A stretch of 64,000 bases of DNA from Chaetoderma sp. LZ-2023a (Eukaryota > Mollusca > Caudofoveata > Chaetodermatida > Chaetodermatidae): the NCBI GenBank assembly GCA_034401795.1, contig CM067360.1, positions 56,465,768 through 56,529,767 of the forward strand, read 5' to 3'. Below are positions 32,088-42,929 of the stretch, piece after piece. The notes under the pieces were generated by a model. It was given only the letters and a program-made list of their open reading frames with translations. It did no database searches and was not told where the DNA came from. A program made the translations under genes and the position numbers. Positions within the stretch are counted from its first letter, which is position 1. The number at the start of each line of letters is the position of its first letter.

Positions 32088-32236
32088 AGGTAGTAACCAT
32101 TGAGACTAATTTAGTTTATTTTGACTAGCATTCACACATAAATGTGCCACATTAAGATTCAAGAACATTTATGTAAGAAAGCGTGTCAAAATAAACTAAG
32201 TTAGTTTTAAGGGTACTACCTTTGAACCCTGTTTTT
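32088..32236. repeat. Fold-back element with GGTAGTA ends
   Basis: Left end TTCAGAGGTAGTAACC and right end GGGTACTACCTTTGAACCC are inverted. Inner arms AGTTTATTTTGACTAGC and GTGTCAAAATAAACTAAG. A diverged second copy is at 33607. Confidence 0.7.
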
Positions 32237-32370
32237 ATGATAGCTAGAGTTTCAGTTATACATCACCAGTGCTGATGGCATCACATGAATCACGTACCAT
32301 GGACATGCCATAAACATCATGAACTAAATCTTCCCATTAATATATTGTAAGCCATGAACAGTATGCCAAT

Positions 32371-32612
32371 TTAATCCTTTATCACTTATATCAGCAAAAA
32401 ACAGCTTATGCAATGGTCTTGAGAAATGTCCATTTGCAGACAAAGAGTAGACTAATTTTGAAAATTTACCACTGGAATGACTGGCTCGATAACCGAGCCA
32501 GTCATTCCAGTGGTAAATTTTCAAACATAGTCTTCTCTAGGTCTGCAAACGGACATTTTCTATGAGAAATTTGAAGTTTTCTTGATGAAATTCAAGGGTT
32601 AAAGGGTTAATA
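32371..32612. repeat. Fold-back element FB1, well preserved
   Basis: Contains a perfect central hairpin CCACTGGAATGACTGGCTCG then ATAACC and the exact reverse complement. A reference copy. Confidence 0.88.
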
Positions 32613-32860
32613 GATTCTTAGCCTATAGAAGCAGCTATAATCAGAGATTAGCCTCTGGAGAGAAAGATGTTAGAGATAATTTCCGGATGTTCACTTGACC
32701 TTGAAAAGGTGACATTAACTTACAGTTAAATCAGGACTCTCAGTCAGCTAAACAGGAAACCATATCCTATGTTGGTGGTGTGAGTTAACCCTTCAAGTAT
32801 AACATATAAGTATACAACCCAGCAACAACAAATTCCTTACAATGTAAGGAATGCCATCTT

Positions 32861-32943
32861 GAAGTTTTTGAAACTAATTTGACTGGGAGCTGTATCATGT
32901 CAGCAACAGCTCCCAGTTAAATTAGCCCAAAATATTTAACAGC
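32861..32943. repeat. Fold-back element FB2
   Basis: GACTGGGAGCTGTATCATGTC and CAGCAACAGCTCCCAGTTAA arms. Confidence 0.75.
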
Positions 32944-33131
32944 TTTCCTATATAGGTGTATAGAAAATGAAACACTGAACTGTGAATGGTTAATGTTTTA
33001 AGAAAGGCATGAAATTATAGCTCGGACAACAATTTCCTTCAACAGGTTTGATGTTCTGTGATTAGTGAAATCTTGGTCACATTGACTGATCATTGATAGG
33101 GGACAGAGTCCTAGTTTAGGATCCATCAATA

Positions 33132-33347
33132 TTAACCCTTTTAACAGGCTAGCAGGCTCAAAACAGACTTTCTAGTTGTCTGCCGGAATTCCCATTTACA
33201 AGCCAAAAGACCAGCAGTGAAAATTTATCACTAGAATAACTGGCTCGATAACCGAGCCGGTCATTCCAGTTAAGCTTTCAAAACTACTCTTCTCCAGGCA
33301 AATAAATGGACATTAGCTATGCAATTTTCTTGACAATTAAAGAGTTA
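33132..33347. repeat. Fold-back element FB1
   Basis: Hairpin AACTGGCTCGATAACCGAGC kept. The outer arms are diverged. Confidence 0.78.
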
Positions 33348-33367
33348 AACCTCTTTCAAACATGAAG

Positions 33368-33606
33368 TTAACCCTTTAACACTCATATCAGCCAAAGCCG
33401 GCGTTTACAGTGGTCTCGAGAAATGTCGATTTGCAGACCAAGAGAAGACTATTTTCGAAGATTGACAACTGGAATGACTGCCTCGATAACTGAACCAGTC
33501 ATTTCAGTGATAAATTTTCAAAAATAGTCTTCTCTTGGTCTGCAAATGGACATTTTCCATGAGAGAATTAAATTTTTTTAAACAAATTCAATGGTTAAAC
33601 GGTTAA
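33368..33606. repeat. Fold-back element FB1
   Basis: Begins GTTAACCCTTTAACACTCAT, ends GGTTAAACGGTTAA, arms well kept. Lies about 20 bp from the preceding copy. Confidence 0.85.
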
Positions 33607-33748
33607 GGCTAATTATTTTATTTTGGCAAGCTTTCACACATACATTGTAAATGTACTTTATCACCTGCTAAAGCACAGGTGTGAAAGCTCGTCAAATATA
33701 AATAAAGCTAGGCATACATCGTAAAAGGTACTACCTTTGAATCCTAGT
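33607..33748. repeat. Fold-back element with GGTACTACC end, second copy
   Basis: TTATTTTATTTTGGCAAGCT and CTCGTCAAATATAAATAAAG arms, ending GGTACTACCTTTGAATCC. It follows directly on an FB1 copy. Confidence 0.55.
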
Positions 33749-33749
33749 A

Positions 33750-34495
33750 ATCAAGTATGGATAAAATCCTCCAGATATGATTACGATGACCCTCTCCCAA
33801 GGCAGTCAATGGATCGCTAACTAATACAATATAACACAATGCAAGATTGGAACATTAAAACTAGAGCACTGAGAATATAGTAAACATTTCTAACAATAAA
33901 TACGCACGCACGACACACTAAAATGAGATGACTAATAATTTGAGTCAATTGTGAATTTGCATTTACATACATTCGCATACATTGTGCTAAACTCAAAAGA
34001 TCCTACCCTGTGATGAAATTAGATGAGTGATACAAAACTGACATTTTCAATCAAGATTTCTCCACCAAGAGTGTACCAGACACCCCTCAAAATGTTTCAT
34101 TTTTTAGCTGTTGTATAAAAAGGGTAAACATACATGAATAAAGATAAACCATTTTGTTTGCATGCCAGATTTGGACTTTGTGACTGTCCATATTATTCTA
34201 CAACTGTTACACGTAGCCATATACTGTGTGAGTTTTAGAATGGTCTTAATATAAAATGAAATGGTAATTATGCGCGCAGAATATTGCTAAAAATTACAAA
34301 GCCATACATGGCATGTACTTTACAAATGTATTCCATGTAGATTGATCAAATATTTGACATTAGACAAAATTAGAAACTTCGGATTTATTCTCAGGTAAAC
34401 AATTTGTTTAATTCTAAATCATACTGATGCACATCCATCATAACATAGATTGATTAATGAGTCAGTCGAAAGACTGGAATGTACATTTTAGAAAC
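33750..34495. other. Non-coding DNA, no recognised feature
   Basis: AT-rich with scattered short frames. Nothing supported. Confidence 0.35.
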
Positions 34496-34499
34496 ACTT

Positions 34500-34720
34500 T
34501 TGCTGAACGCGGTTGTTGTCTTAGACAGCAACTGCTTTCAGCAACAGTGTTTCTTTGTCTTAGGCACTAACAACTTACAGCAACACTATTTTCTAAATGA
34601 ACAACAGTTATCATACAGTACCGCTCATAAATAAGTATTTCCAAAATGGAAACATGTTAATACCATTTTGAACAATGGCTTTCAATCAAATTAAGTCTAA
34701 AATATTCAACGTTTTATTGT
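34500..34720. repeat. FB2-related fragments
   Basis: GGTTGTTGTCTTAGACAGCAAC (hairpin) and, further right, CAAATTAAGTCTAAAATATTC. Diverged pieces. The TTTATT at about 34712 would be AATAAA on the minus strand and is one candidate poly(A) signal for SUB1, but this is weak. Confidence 0.45.
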
Positions 34721-35114
34721 AATTTGGAAACATAACTTATTTCTCAGATGTACCATGCGAGATGAAATTGAATTGAGGAAAGTCGGTTATAAGTGATTGC
34801 TGGGCTTAGTCGCTAAATGCACCGCATTAAGATTGCACACGATAAATCGGCTCAACATGAACATGACAAATTCTCTTCCAAACACATCAAGATTTGGTCA
34901 TACATACATACACTATTGATCAAGCGATATATCATTAATCATCATAAAAAACTGCCTCTTAGAGGTAATATGACAGATTCAGGTTGGTTAATATTTCAAC
35001 AACATCAACCACATTAAACATTAAAAAATATTTACCATCCTTTATAAATGGAAATTTCGTCAACAATGATTGAATGCCATTGACTCGTCTGAGTGAGAGA
35101 GAGAGAGATATAAT

Positions 35115-35350
35115 TTAACCCTTTAACACTCATATCAGCCAAAAACGGCTTCTGCAGAGGTCTTGAAAAATGTCCATTTGCAGACCAAGAAATAATTTTT
35201 GAAAATTTACCACTGGAATGACTGGCTCGATAACAGAGCCAGCCATTCAAGTGGTAAATTAAAAAAAATAGTCTTCTCTTGCTCTGGAAATGGCCATTTT
35301 CTATGAGAAAGTTTAGATTTTCTTGAACAAATTTGAGTGCTAAAGGGTTA
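35115..35350. repeat. Fold-back element FB1 in the SUB1 3' region
   Basis: TTTAACCCTTTAACACTCAT to GTGCTAAAGGGTTAA. It lies 150-390 bp beyond the SUB1 stop codon, so it may be part of the SUB1 3' UTR, where it would form a long RNA hairpin. Confidence 0.85.
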
Positions 35351-35502
35351 AGTGCTTGGAGATGATACACAGTTGGATGGACGCTGAGACAAATCCAGAG
35401 AGGCTATTTGCTGTTACTCAGGGTATTTGAATATCTGGTGGCGCAGACTGGCTCAGATCTCTGTCTAACCCATGGTGAAAATCTCACACTGATATCATCT
35501 GC

Positions 35503-35582
35503 TCAGAACTCCTTAAGCGCCTCGTCTATGTCATCGATGTGATCCTTAAGCTTGTTCCATTGTTCCATATTTAATGATATAC
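35503..35582 (-). CDS. SUB1: SUB1/PC4 transcription coactivator, exon 4 (C-terminal)
   Basis: Acceptor TTATTTTCAAAG on the minus strand, then two bases completing a Gly codon and 25 codons to the TGA. Product ISLNMEQWNKLKDHIDDIDE ALKEF corresponds to the C-terminal helix of PC4 (human ISLNPEQWSQLK...), which packs against the ssDNA-binding sheet and helps form the dimer. The phase fits exon 3 exactly. Confidence 0.93.
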
Positions 35583-36054
35583 CTTTGAAAATAATACAAC
35601 TTTAATATTGTAGCATGCAATAGAAAGAAGAAGCCTCTATGCCCCTTTAAAATGTAACAATATTACACATGCATGACAATGGCGTACTTTTCATTGGTTG
35701 ATCAGACAATGAGATTAATACATGTACATGTATAATCTACCACTATCACAAATTATTCTATTTTGTACTGCTAGTATTCAGAGAATTCAGGGTTCAAATT
35801 ATAATCTCTCCCAACATGCGCAAAATGCGGCCAGAGATTAGCTAAGGGTGCGGGATAATTGCAGATAGAAATGAATTCCTCCAGAAATGTAGATGCAATT
35901 CAACCATGAAGGTCGACTTTACGACTTTCTAATGAACTATGAAGCTTAACATCAAACATAAATATAGAAGGTTTATCAATACACTTATCAATGACCATGA
36001 CGTTTGACCTTTTGACCACAAAGTAATTGTCTCATCCGGGCCTCTCATTAGCAA

Positions 36055-36255
36055 GCAGGGTTGGGGTCAATTCCGATTGGAATTGGAATTGATCAGTCAA
36101 TTCCAATTCAATTCCTGAATTGGAATTGGAATTGATAAATCTGAGGACTCCGAAATTGGAATTGAAATTGATCAATTTTAAGACACCGGAATTGGAATTG
36201 GATTTGGAATTGATAATTTGAATTGACCGGAATTGATAAATTCCAATCAATTCCA
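36055..36255. repeat. GAATTG/CAATTC minisatellite
   Basis: Irregular repetition of GGAATTGGAATTGATAAAT-type words. Spurious Asn/Ser-rich frames arise from it. Lies in SUB1 intron 3. Confidence 0.85.
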
Positions 36256-36456
36256 GTCATATTTGTCATAGATTTACTGAACATTGTTGGTTATAAAAAT
36301 GTACATGTAATATGTGTAAATTATACACCGTTCTCTATATGCCCTTAATGCATTTCATCCTAAATGATCTATATATACCATTTACCACATTTCATTCTAT
36401 ATCATATAGTATATGCAGGTTGATGATATTTATAATGCCAGCTGTTATTAGATTCT

Positions 36457-36530
36457 TTATTGAATATTTTAAGAAATAATTTTACTGAATACTTTTGTCT
36501 CCTATGGCTGCAACAGTTTCTATTAAAATT
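36457..36530. repeat. FB2 copy, diverged
   Basis: TTATTGAATATTTTAAGAAA ... CTGCAACAGTTTCTATTAAAATTA. Confidence 0.55.
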
Positions 36531-36614
36531 AATCTTAACAACTTACATGTAGTTATATCTTTGGTTTGAAAACTAGAATTTGAGATACTGATAATTCAGT
36601 GATGAGCAAGTTAG

Positions 36615-36765
36615 CCCTTAACCGTAAACACCTATGCCAGCCAAAACACCTTCCGCAATGAGTTTGAGAAATGTCCATTGGCAATGGAAGACTATTTTTT
36701 TAGAGTGGCTATCTGGATAACTGAGCCAGTAATTCCAGTGGTAAATTTTCAAAAATAATTTCACT
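36615..36765. repeat. FB1 copy, partial
   Basis: TTAACCGTAAACACCTATGCC, AAATGTCCATTGGCAATGG and CCAGTGGTAAATTTTC recognisable. Truncated on the right. Confidence 0.6.
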
Positions 36766-36789
36766 CTCTGAATTGACAAAATAAAGATC

Positions 36790-38590
36790 TGATAAATGCT
36801 ATAAACCAAAGATGAGATATGAACTGCTAAGTTGAGCTAATTGCAATATGTTAATACTGAACAAGAGCTCCGCAAACGGCGCATAATACCCCGCCATGAT
36901 GACAAACCAATGAATGAGAGCTCCGTATCAGAAAATATTTATTTCTTCTTGAGACCCAGACCAGTCAGCCTTATGAAGTGTCAAAGCGAACCGTTAAACG
37001 GTCAAGGAGGTATTGTCCGGAAACCAATTTTCAAGTTGGCTGCCGCTAACTGGCAACCATATTGGATTTCAGATTATCGTAAATTTCGATAAGTTTCTTC
37101 ACCAGACACATTCCAAACCCCCTATGAAGTGATCCGATAAATGGTAACGGAGATATCATCCAGAAATCAACAATCAACATGGCAGCCCGTGGCTGGTTGC
37201 CATCTTGGATTTTGAATCATCGTCAATTTTGATAGGTTTCTTCTGCCGACCTAGTCCAACGACCCTATTAAGTTCCAAAGCGATCTGATAAACGGGTAAG
37301 GAGATACATGTATCACCCAGAAACTTATTTTCAAGATGGCCGCCTGTGGCTGGTGGCCATCTTAAATTTCAGATCATTGTCAATTTCGACAGGTTTCTTC
37401 CTCAGCACTACTCCAACCACCCCATGAAGTTTCAAAGCGATCCGATAAACGGTTAAGGAGTTATCATACAGAAACTTATTTTCAAGATGGCCGTCTGTGG
37501 CTGGCGGCTATCCTGGATTTCGGATCACCGTCAATTTCGATACATTTCTTCCCCAGACTTAGTTCAACCACCCTATGAAGTTTCAAAGTGATCCGATAAA
37601 CGGTAACAGAGTTATCATTCGGAAACCAATTTTCAAGATGGCAGCCGGTGGCTGGCGGCCATCTTAGATCTTGGATCATCGTCGATTTCGATAGGTTTCT
37701 TCCCAACGCCTAGTCCAACCACTCTATGAAGTTTTAATGCGATCCGACAAACGGTAACAGAGTTATCATCCATAAACCACTCTGCTACCCGTACGCCCGC
37801 CCGTACAGCACCATTACATAATACACCGCCAAATTATTTGTGCTGGGTATAAAAAGTAACGTTTTTACCAATGTGATTATGTGATGGCCGCCTCATGATA
37901 TGGAAGCATGTGTCCAAGATAATTAGATTGTGTCTAGTATGATTAATCACAGTTGAAATATGAACTGCTAAGTTGAGCTAAACTGAAAATGTTAATGTTG
38001 AAAAAACTACATGTACAGTGTAACTTTTTACCAACGTCACAATGACCTTGCCCTTTGGCCCAAACCTATCGTGTCATGCCCTGTCATTATAAGGTAGCAT
38101 GTGTCCAGGTTCGGGTCCAGTATGCTAAACCAAACACTAGATATAAACTGATAAGTTAAGTTAAACGGAAAACGTTAATGTTGAAAAAACTATTTTTGCG
38201 ACGTCACAGGGAACTTGATCTTTGACCTTTTGACACCAAGGTCATTGTGTGATGCTGGATTATTATAAGGAAGCATGTGTCCAGGTTCGGGTCCAGTATG
38301 ATTAACCAAACATGAGATATCAACAGAAAAGTAGAGCCTAACGGAAAACGTTAATGTTGAAAAAAAATCCAAGGTTTTTACGAAGGTCACAGTGACCTTT
38401 TACCTTTTGACACAAAGGACATTACTGTATGTGTTGCTGTGTCATTATAAGGAAGCATGTGTCCAAACTTAGGTATAGTATGATTAACAAAACATGAGAT
38501 ATAAATATAAAAGTTGTGCTAAACGCAAATTGGATGACCCCCACCACCATCGTCGTCAGATGGCATGCAGGGTATCACAATCTTGTTTTA
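36790..38590. repeat. Minisatellite-bearing element of about 190-bp units, interrupted
   Basis: Units contain AACCAAACATGAGATATAAAC, GAAAACGTTAATGTTGAAAA, GACCTTTTGACACCAAGGTC and GGAAGCATGTGTCCAGGTTC. About four units, the first split by the element at 36860-37852. The right end is GGGTATCACAATCTTGTTTT. No coding capacity. Confidence 0.75.
36860..37852. mobile_element. Minisatellite-bearing element inserted in the 190-bp array
   Basis: Left end AACAAGAGCTCCGCAAACGG then GCATAATACCCCGCC, right end ATAATACACCGCC then TGGGTATAA. Interior of about 140-150-bp units with TTTTCAAGATGGC, GGATTTCGGATCATCGTC, AGTTTCAAAGCGATCCGATA and GAGTTATCATCCGGAAACC. A second, larger copy is at 48992-50226. Confidence 0.8.
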
Positions 38591-39670
38591 AATGTATATC
38601 GTAGTCAAGCTAAAAATGGTGAAAATTCCATACATTTTGATTGATAATTGCCTCAACTCTGAACAACCCGAGAACACAGGTGCGCAGGACAATACAGGGA
38701 ATATTTTGAGCGGTATCACATCTCAAAATGCGATGCAAATGAGTACCTGTTGCTACACATTCACAACTTCGCATAGCTACCGTATTTGCTGAGATACATA
38801 ATTTTGATGTAAAATTCAGTCAATTCACTTAATTTTTTAATATTTTTGATAAAAAGTCGCTAAAAGTTGCAAAATGCTTGTCAAATTTACTAAGGAAGCG
38901 AGATGCACATGCGTTGGAGACTGATTTCCAATATAGTTCATAGATATATATAGCTATAGAGCGCATATCTTCATACCTTCCTTCACTATGGGACAAATGA
39001 CCGCCGGTGACGCAAGTTCAGTAAGCGCTCTATAGATCAAAATTCTAAAAACTAGCAATGCACGCATGCTTTAGCGGCTTCCTTCTTCTGGTATAATAAT
39101 AAACTGTTACAGACTTCAGTTTTGAGTTTGGACACCAGTTGGAAACTCGCAATATGTATTACGGGGTATTCACGGTCGTCGACATATTGCTCGTAACAGA
39201 CTCTCTAGTAAATCTAAATTCTCCTATAGGGGGGTATGGCTATTGATCATTGCCCCGTCATCAATTAGCGTTATGATAAACTTTAAAAATACAAGTTTAT
39301 CTAGGCTGATTCTGGTCGATTTAGACAATGTTTGTCTCGGAAACTGAGTTATATCATCGGGAATGCTAAACTCATGTTAGCGCATCCCCAAATCAAGGCC
39401 GACAGTATAGATAGCCATGCTACGGCGGCGTATCGCGCTTGATTTGCACAAGCAACAGATTTAGAATGGCATGTCGCCAAGATGGAAGCATGCATGAGAG
39501 TTCTCGAGTACTCTTCTAAAGTCGGGAACATACTTTCTCGCAAGATTATTGGTTAATAAATATAACTATATAGAAAGCAACCAATGAATCGCAAGGACAC
39601 TACCGACAGTAAAGAAAATAAACAATGTTTTACGTGGTAATTTTATGAATGACGTAGTAGTATCCCTATA
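38591..39670. other. SUB1 intron 3, no recognised feature
   Basis: AT-rich. Short frames only. Confidence 0.35.
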
Positions 39671-39674
39671 TATA

Positions 39675-39782
39675 GCATTCGTAGTAAAACTAATAACAAG
39701 GTGGACCGATTGATACACGCTATCGTAGTAAAACTAGTAACACGGTGGACCGATTGATACATGCTGATCACAGTAAAACTTT
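39675..39782. repeat. Two tandem copies of a 50-bp unit
   Basis: CGTAGTAAAACTARTAACA followed by GGTGGACCGATTGATACAYG, twice and the start of a third. Confidence 0.85.
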
Positions 39783-39896
39783 TTATCATTCACTATTTAA
39801 GCCAGAGAAATCAACCATTAGTAATTTTTAAATAAAAATTATTAACTCTTTCAACTGAAGTCATAGTATCGCAGAAACTGAATTTCATCTTAATAA

Positions 39897-40203
39897 GCTG
39901 TTGAATATGTTGCAAGTTTTTAAGGGGGACCTGTTGCTCACAGCTGCCATAGCCTGCAACAGCTTCCAGTTAAGCACTAACACTATTCAGCCTTTTTACA
40001 TTGTATTGAATGATGTGTAATTTGTTTAGCCTACCAGTTGAAAGGGATATGTGATGTAGGTTGGTACGCTACAAAATATATGTTAAACCTAGTCAATGAA
40101 ATCACAGTATTCATGGGAGGTACATTATTGATTTTTTTGAAAATAATTTGACTGGGATATGTTGCTGCCTTAAGCAGCAACAGCTTCCAAATAATGTAAT
40201 TGC
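39897..40203. repeat. Two FB2 copies
   Basis: First copy around 39897-39990 (GACCTGTTGCTC ... CAACAGCTTCCAGTTAA). The second, around 40122-40203, has TTGACTGGGATATGTTGCTG and CAGCAACAGCTTCC. Confidence 0.65.
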
Positions 40204-40653
40204 CAAATCTGCCAATACGTATTATGTTAGGTTTCCTATACTCCCTGACCTTGGCCAGATCCAGTACATGCATATTCCGAATCTGACATATGCTATACTG
40301 ACAAATGACAATACTGGCTACTGTAGACCTGAAGACTGATACACTATCCTCAATAACATTCTCAGAAGTCCAATATTAGTTATTCAACCGTCTGTTCATG
40401 TTAGATTTGTGCAATTTGTGTAAACTATGTGTTGCATATTACACGCCTTACGGACTACTAATTTTTTAGACGGACTAGTGATTTGCCAAGTCTGGTAGTC
40501 CTTCGTCCCCGTTGGAACACCAGCCAGTTTCAACACAGTTTGTTTGCTATGCAAGTGCTATGAACTGCTATGCATTATTCAATTTGTTTAGCAGTTACTG
40601 CTATGCAATTTTTTTCAAACAAAATATTCCCTACAATATATTTATACAAGTAC

Positions 40654-40759
40654 CTTTCTTGCCAGGTCTCAGATCACCATCCTTTTCATAGTATTCTCGG
40701 ATTCCAACAAACACCTTGCCTCGAAACTCACTCACCGTCGCATAGCGCATCTTAGACAG
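40654..40759 (-). CDS. SUB1: SUB1/PC4, exon 3 (ssDNA-binding core)
   Basis: Minus-strand acceptor CATTCACAG, donor GCAAGAAAG|GTACTT, 106 bp in phase 0 on entry and leaving one base. Product includes [20 protein letters not shown] and RPGKKG, the beta-ridge of PC4 that binds melted single-stranded DNA as a dimer. Relative to human, the aromatic F77 is kept (residue 64 here), but W89 is replaced by Tyr (residue 76), a conservative change at a base-stacking position. Its acceptor pairs with exon 2 to read ERMFQLSKMRY. Confidence 0.95.
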
Positions 40760-41320
40760 CTGTGAATGTACATACACATGATTACAATAAACTAATCCGG
40801 TTGAAATTTAACCCTTTAATCATTAAAATTTGTCATGAAAAAATTTAACTCTGCTTCGGGAGTATCCATTTGTAGACTCAATTTTGATAATTCCACCACT
40901 TTGAAACAAGGCAAATCAATAAATTGATGTATGCTCCCCGAAGGCATACTCTGTAGAGAAACTGAATGGATAACCCCGAAGGCACATGCTTCAGGGAAAG
41001 GTTTGGAACTGTGGCTCAGACACAGAGAAACGAACTTGAAATTGTCAATGAGATATCACCATATTAGGCTATCCTTAAAATATTGTTGGTTTGGGGTAAT
41101 GATGTTAAATCCACAATTTGGGGAGTAGGAATGATTCGGTGGGCCATCATTCTTTTGGTCTGGCGGGATTTGCCCATAAGAACAATTTGTTACGGATAGC
41201 TTAATATAAGCAAAATCTAAGTTTCTCTAAATAAACACACTTAGACTTTGCTTGGCACCATATGAAAAATACATATAAAAACTATGTTCAAAATGAACAG
41301 AGATATTTTCTGTAATAATC
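40760..41320. other. SUB1 intron 2, left part
   Basis: A diverged FB1-like start at about 40808 (TTTAACCCTTTAATCATT) and short words CCCCGAAGGCA repeated around 40935-40985. Nothing coding was recognised. Confidence 0.4.
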
Positions 41321-41324
41321 AATA

Positions 41325-41925
41325 CCAAATTTGGTGACCATATGTGAAAAAGTCTTGAAACTATGGCCCGGAGAAACATTTTCTGTGACATTCAGTCGAC
41401 CATGAAAAGTAGGTCAGCATGACCTACTTTTCATACTGTCCACACCTTCTCCCTAAGATGCATCCACATACCAAGTTTGGTGACCATATGTGAAAAAGTC
41501 TTGAAACTATGGCACGGACAAACATTTTCAGTGATACTCAGTCGACCATGAAAAGTAGGTCAACATGACCTACTTTTCATACGGTGCACACCTTCTCCCT
41601 AAGATGCATCCACATACCAAGTTTGGTGACCATATGTGCAAAAGTCTTGAAACTATGGCACGGACAAACATTTTCTGTGATATTCAGTCGACCATGAAAA
41701 GTAGGTCAGCATGACCTACTTTTGATCTACTTTTCATACTCCGCATACCTTCTCCCTAAGATGCATCCACATACCAAGTTTGGAGACCATATGTGAAAAG
41801 CCTTGAAACTATGCCCCAGACAAACATTTTCTGTGACATTCAGTCGACCATGAAAAGTAGGTCAGCATGACCTACTTTTCATACTGTACATACCTTCTCC
41901 CTAAGATGCATCCACATACCAGGTA
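41325..41925. repeat. Tandem array, about 145-bp unit, 4 copies, with AGGTCAnnnTGACCT
   Basis: Units read CAAGTTTGGTGACCATATGT, GTCTTGAAACTATGGC, CATTCAGTCGACCATGAAAA, GTAGGTCAGCATGACCTAC, CCTTCTCCCTAAGATGCATC. Each unit holds a perfect palindrome AGGTCA-nnn-TGACCT (41411, 41557, 41703, 41859) extended by AAAAGT/ACTTTT. Located in intron 2 of SUB1. Confidence 0.93.
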
Positions 41926-42823
41926 ACATGCCTGGTACCTGTCAACATCTAGCATGCCTAGTACCGCAGATTCCAATGCTGTCTGAGTCAGCATATTCTC
42001 TGACATTCGAATAACATCTCCAAACACTGACCATTGCCGTTATACTACCTTCAGATAGAGTGGAACTGAGAGTTGCAGTTTGTGAAATACTGAATTTGAG
42101 ACTTAAGCTGTGTCGTCACTGGTCAGCAGTGATTCATGATGCCTCACAACTTGTGCTTGCGATGCCAAGCATTGAGTTGATTCAAGAGACACTTTGCAAC
42201 TTCCCAGCTATTGGACAATGGTTTTGAAAAGAATTACTGAACAATATGTAGTATCATATACATGTACATGTAGGTACATCCTACATAGCGAATATTGGAT
42301 GAGAATTGAGTTTTCAAAAGGACTTGAAAGCAATGTTCCCGTTATACTATGATTTGCAATATCTGTTGAACTTGGATTGTGGAGGAATGAGCCCAAGCTT
42401 CTGCTGCTCCTCCACATTTATCATCGCCGTGGATTAAGGTTCAAGGTTCTGTACATGTACCTTTGTGTCATAAAGGTAATGTACTGCATACATGTACATG
42501 AACTCAGTTTTGGTGTCATTCATGAAGGAATTTGTGCCTATGAGCTATGTCACAGCTATTAGAAAAAGCTCAATGAGGGGACGCTTTGCTCCAGCGATGA
42601 AATCAACACCATTTGTATACATGTACTCCATCGCTAGTGGAATATTGAGCTTAAACATGGTAAATAGTTAAAATATATTATCCAGAACGCCCTATATTTA
42701 CTTTCCTTGAAATTTCTGCAGATTATTTTAGGAAAGAGATTGGTATTTTCAAAAGCACTTTCTAAATTATAGAATCGATTGAATATCTTATTTGGAACTG
42801 CTCATCTATCTCGTTACATGTAC

Positions 42824-42916
42824 CTGAAACATACGTTCTCCATCACTCCCCTTGGCAGCTTCTTTCTTCTCTGGCTTCTTTTTCTTCTCTTCAACCTTCT
42901 TCTTCTTCTGCTTTGG
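42824..42916 (-). CDS. SUB1: SUB1/PC4, exon 2 (lysine-rich)
   Basis: Minus-strand acceptor TTTACCTTCAG, donor TTTCAG|GTACAT, 93 bp, 31 codons, phase 0 at both ends. Product PKQKKKKVEEKKKK and EAAKGSDGERMFQ: the basic linker between the acidic-serine N-terminus and the DNA-binding core of PC4, a contact region for activators and DNA. It is shorter than in human (113 aa overall against 127). Confidence 0.93.
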
Positions 42917-42929
42917 CTGAAGGTAAATA

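Noticed and set aside
36032-36250. Asn/Ser-rich minus frame
   Set aside because: Translation of the GAATTG minisatellite.
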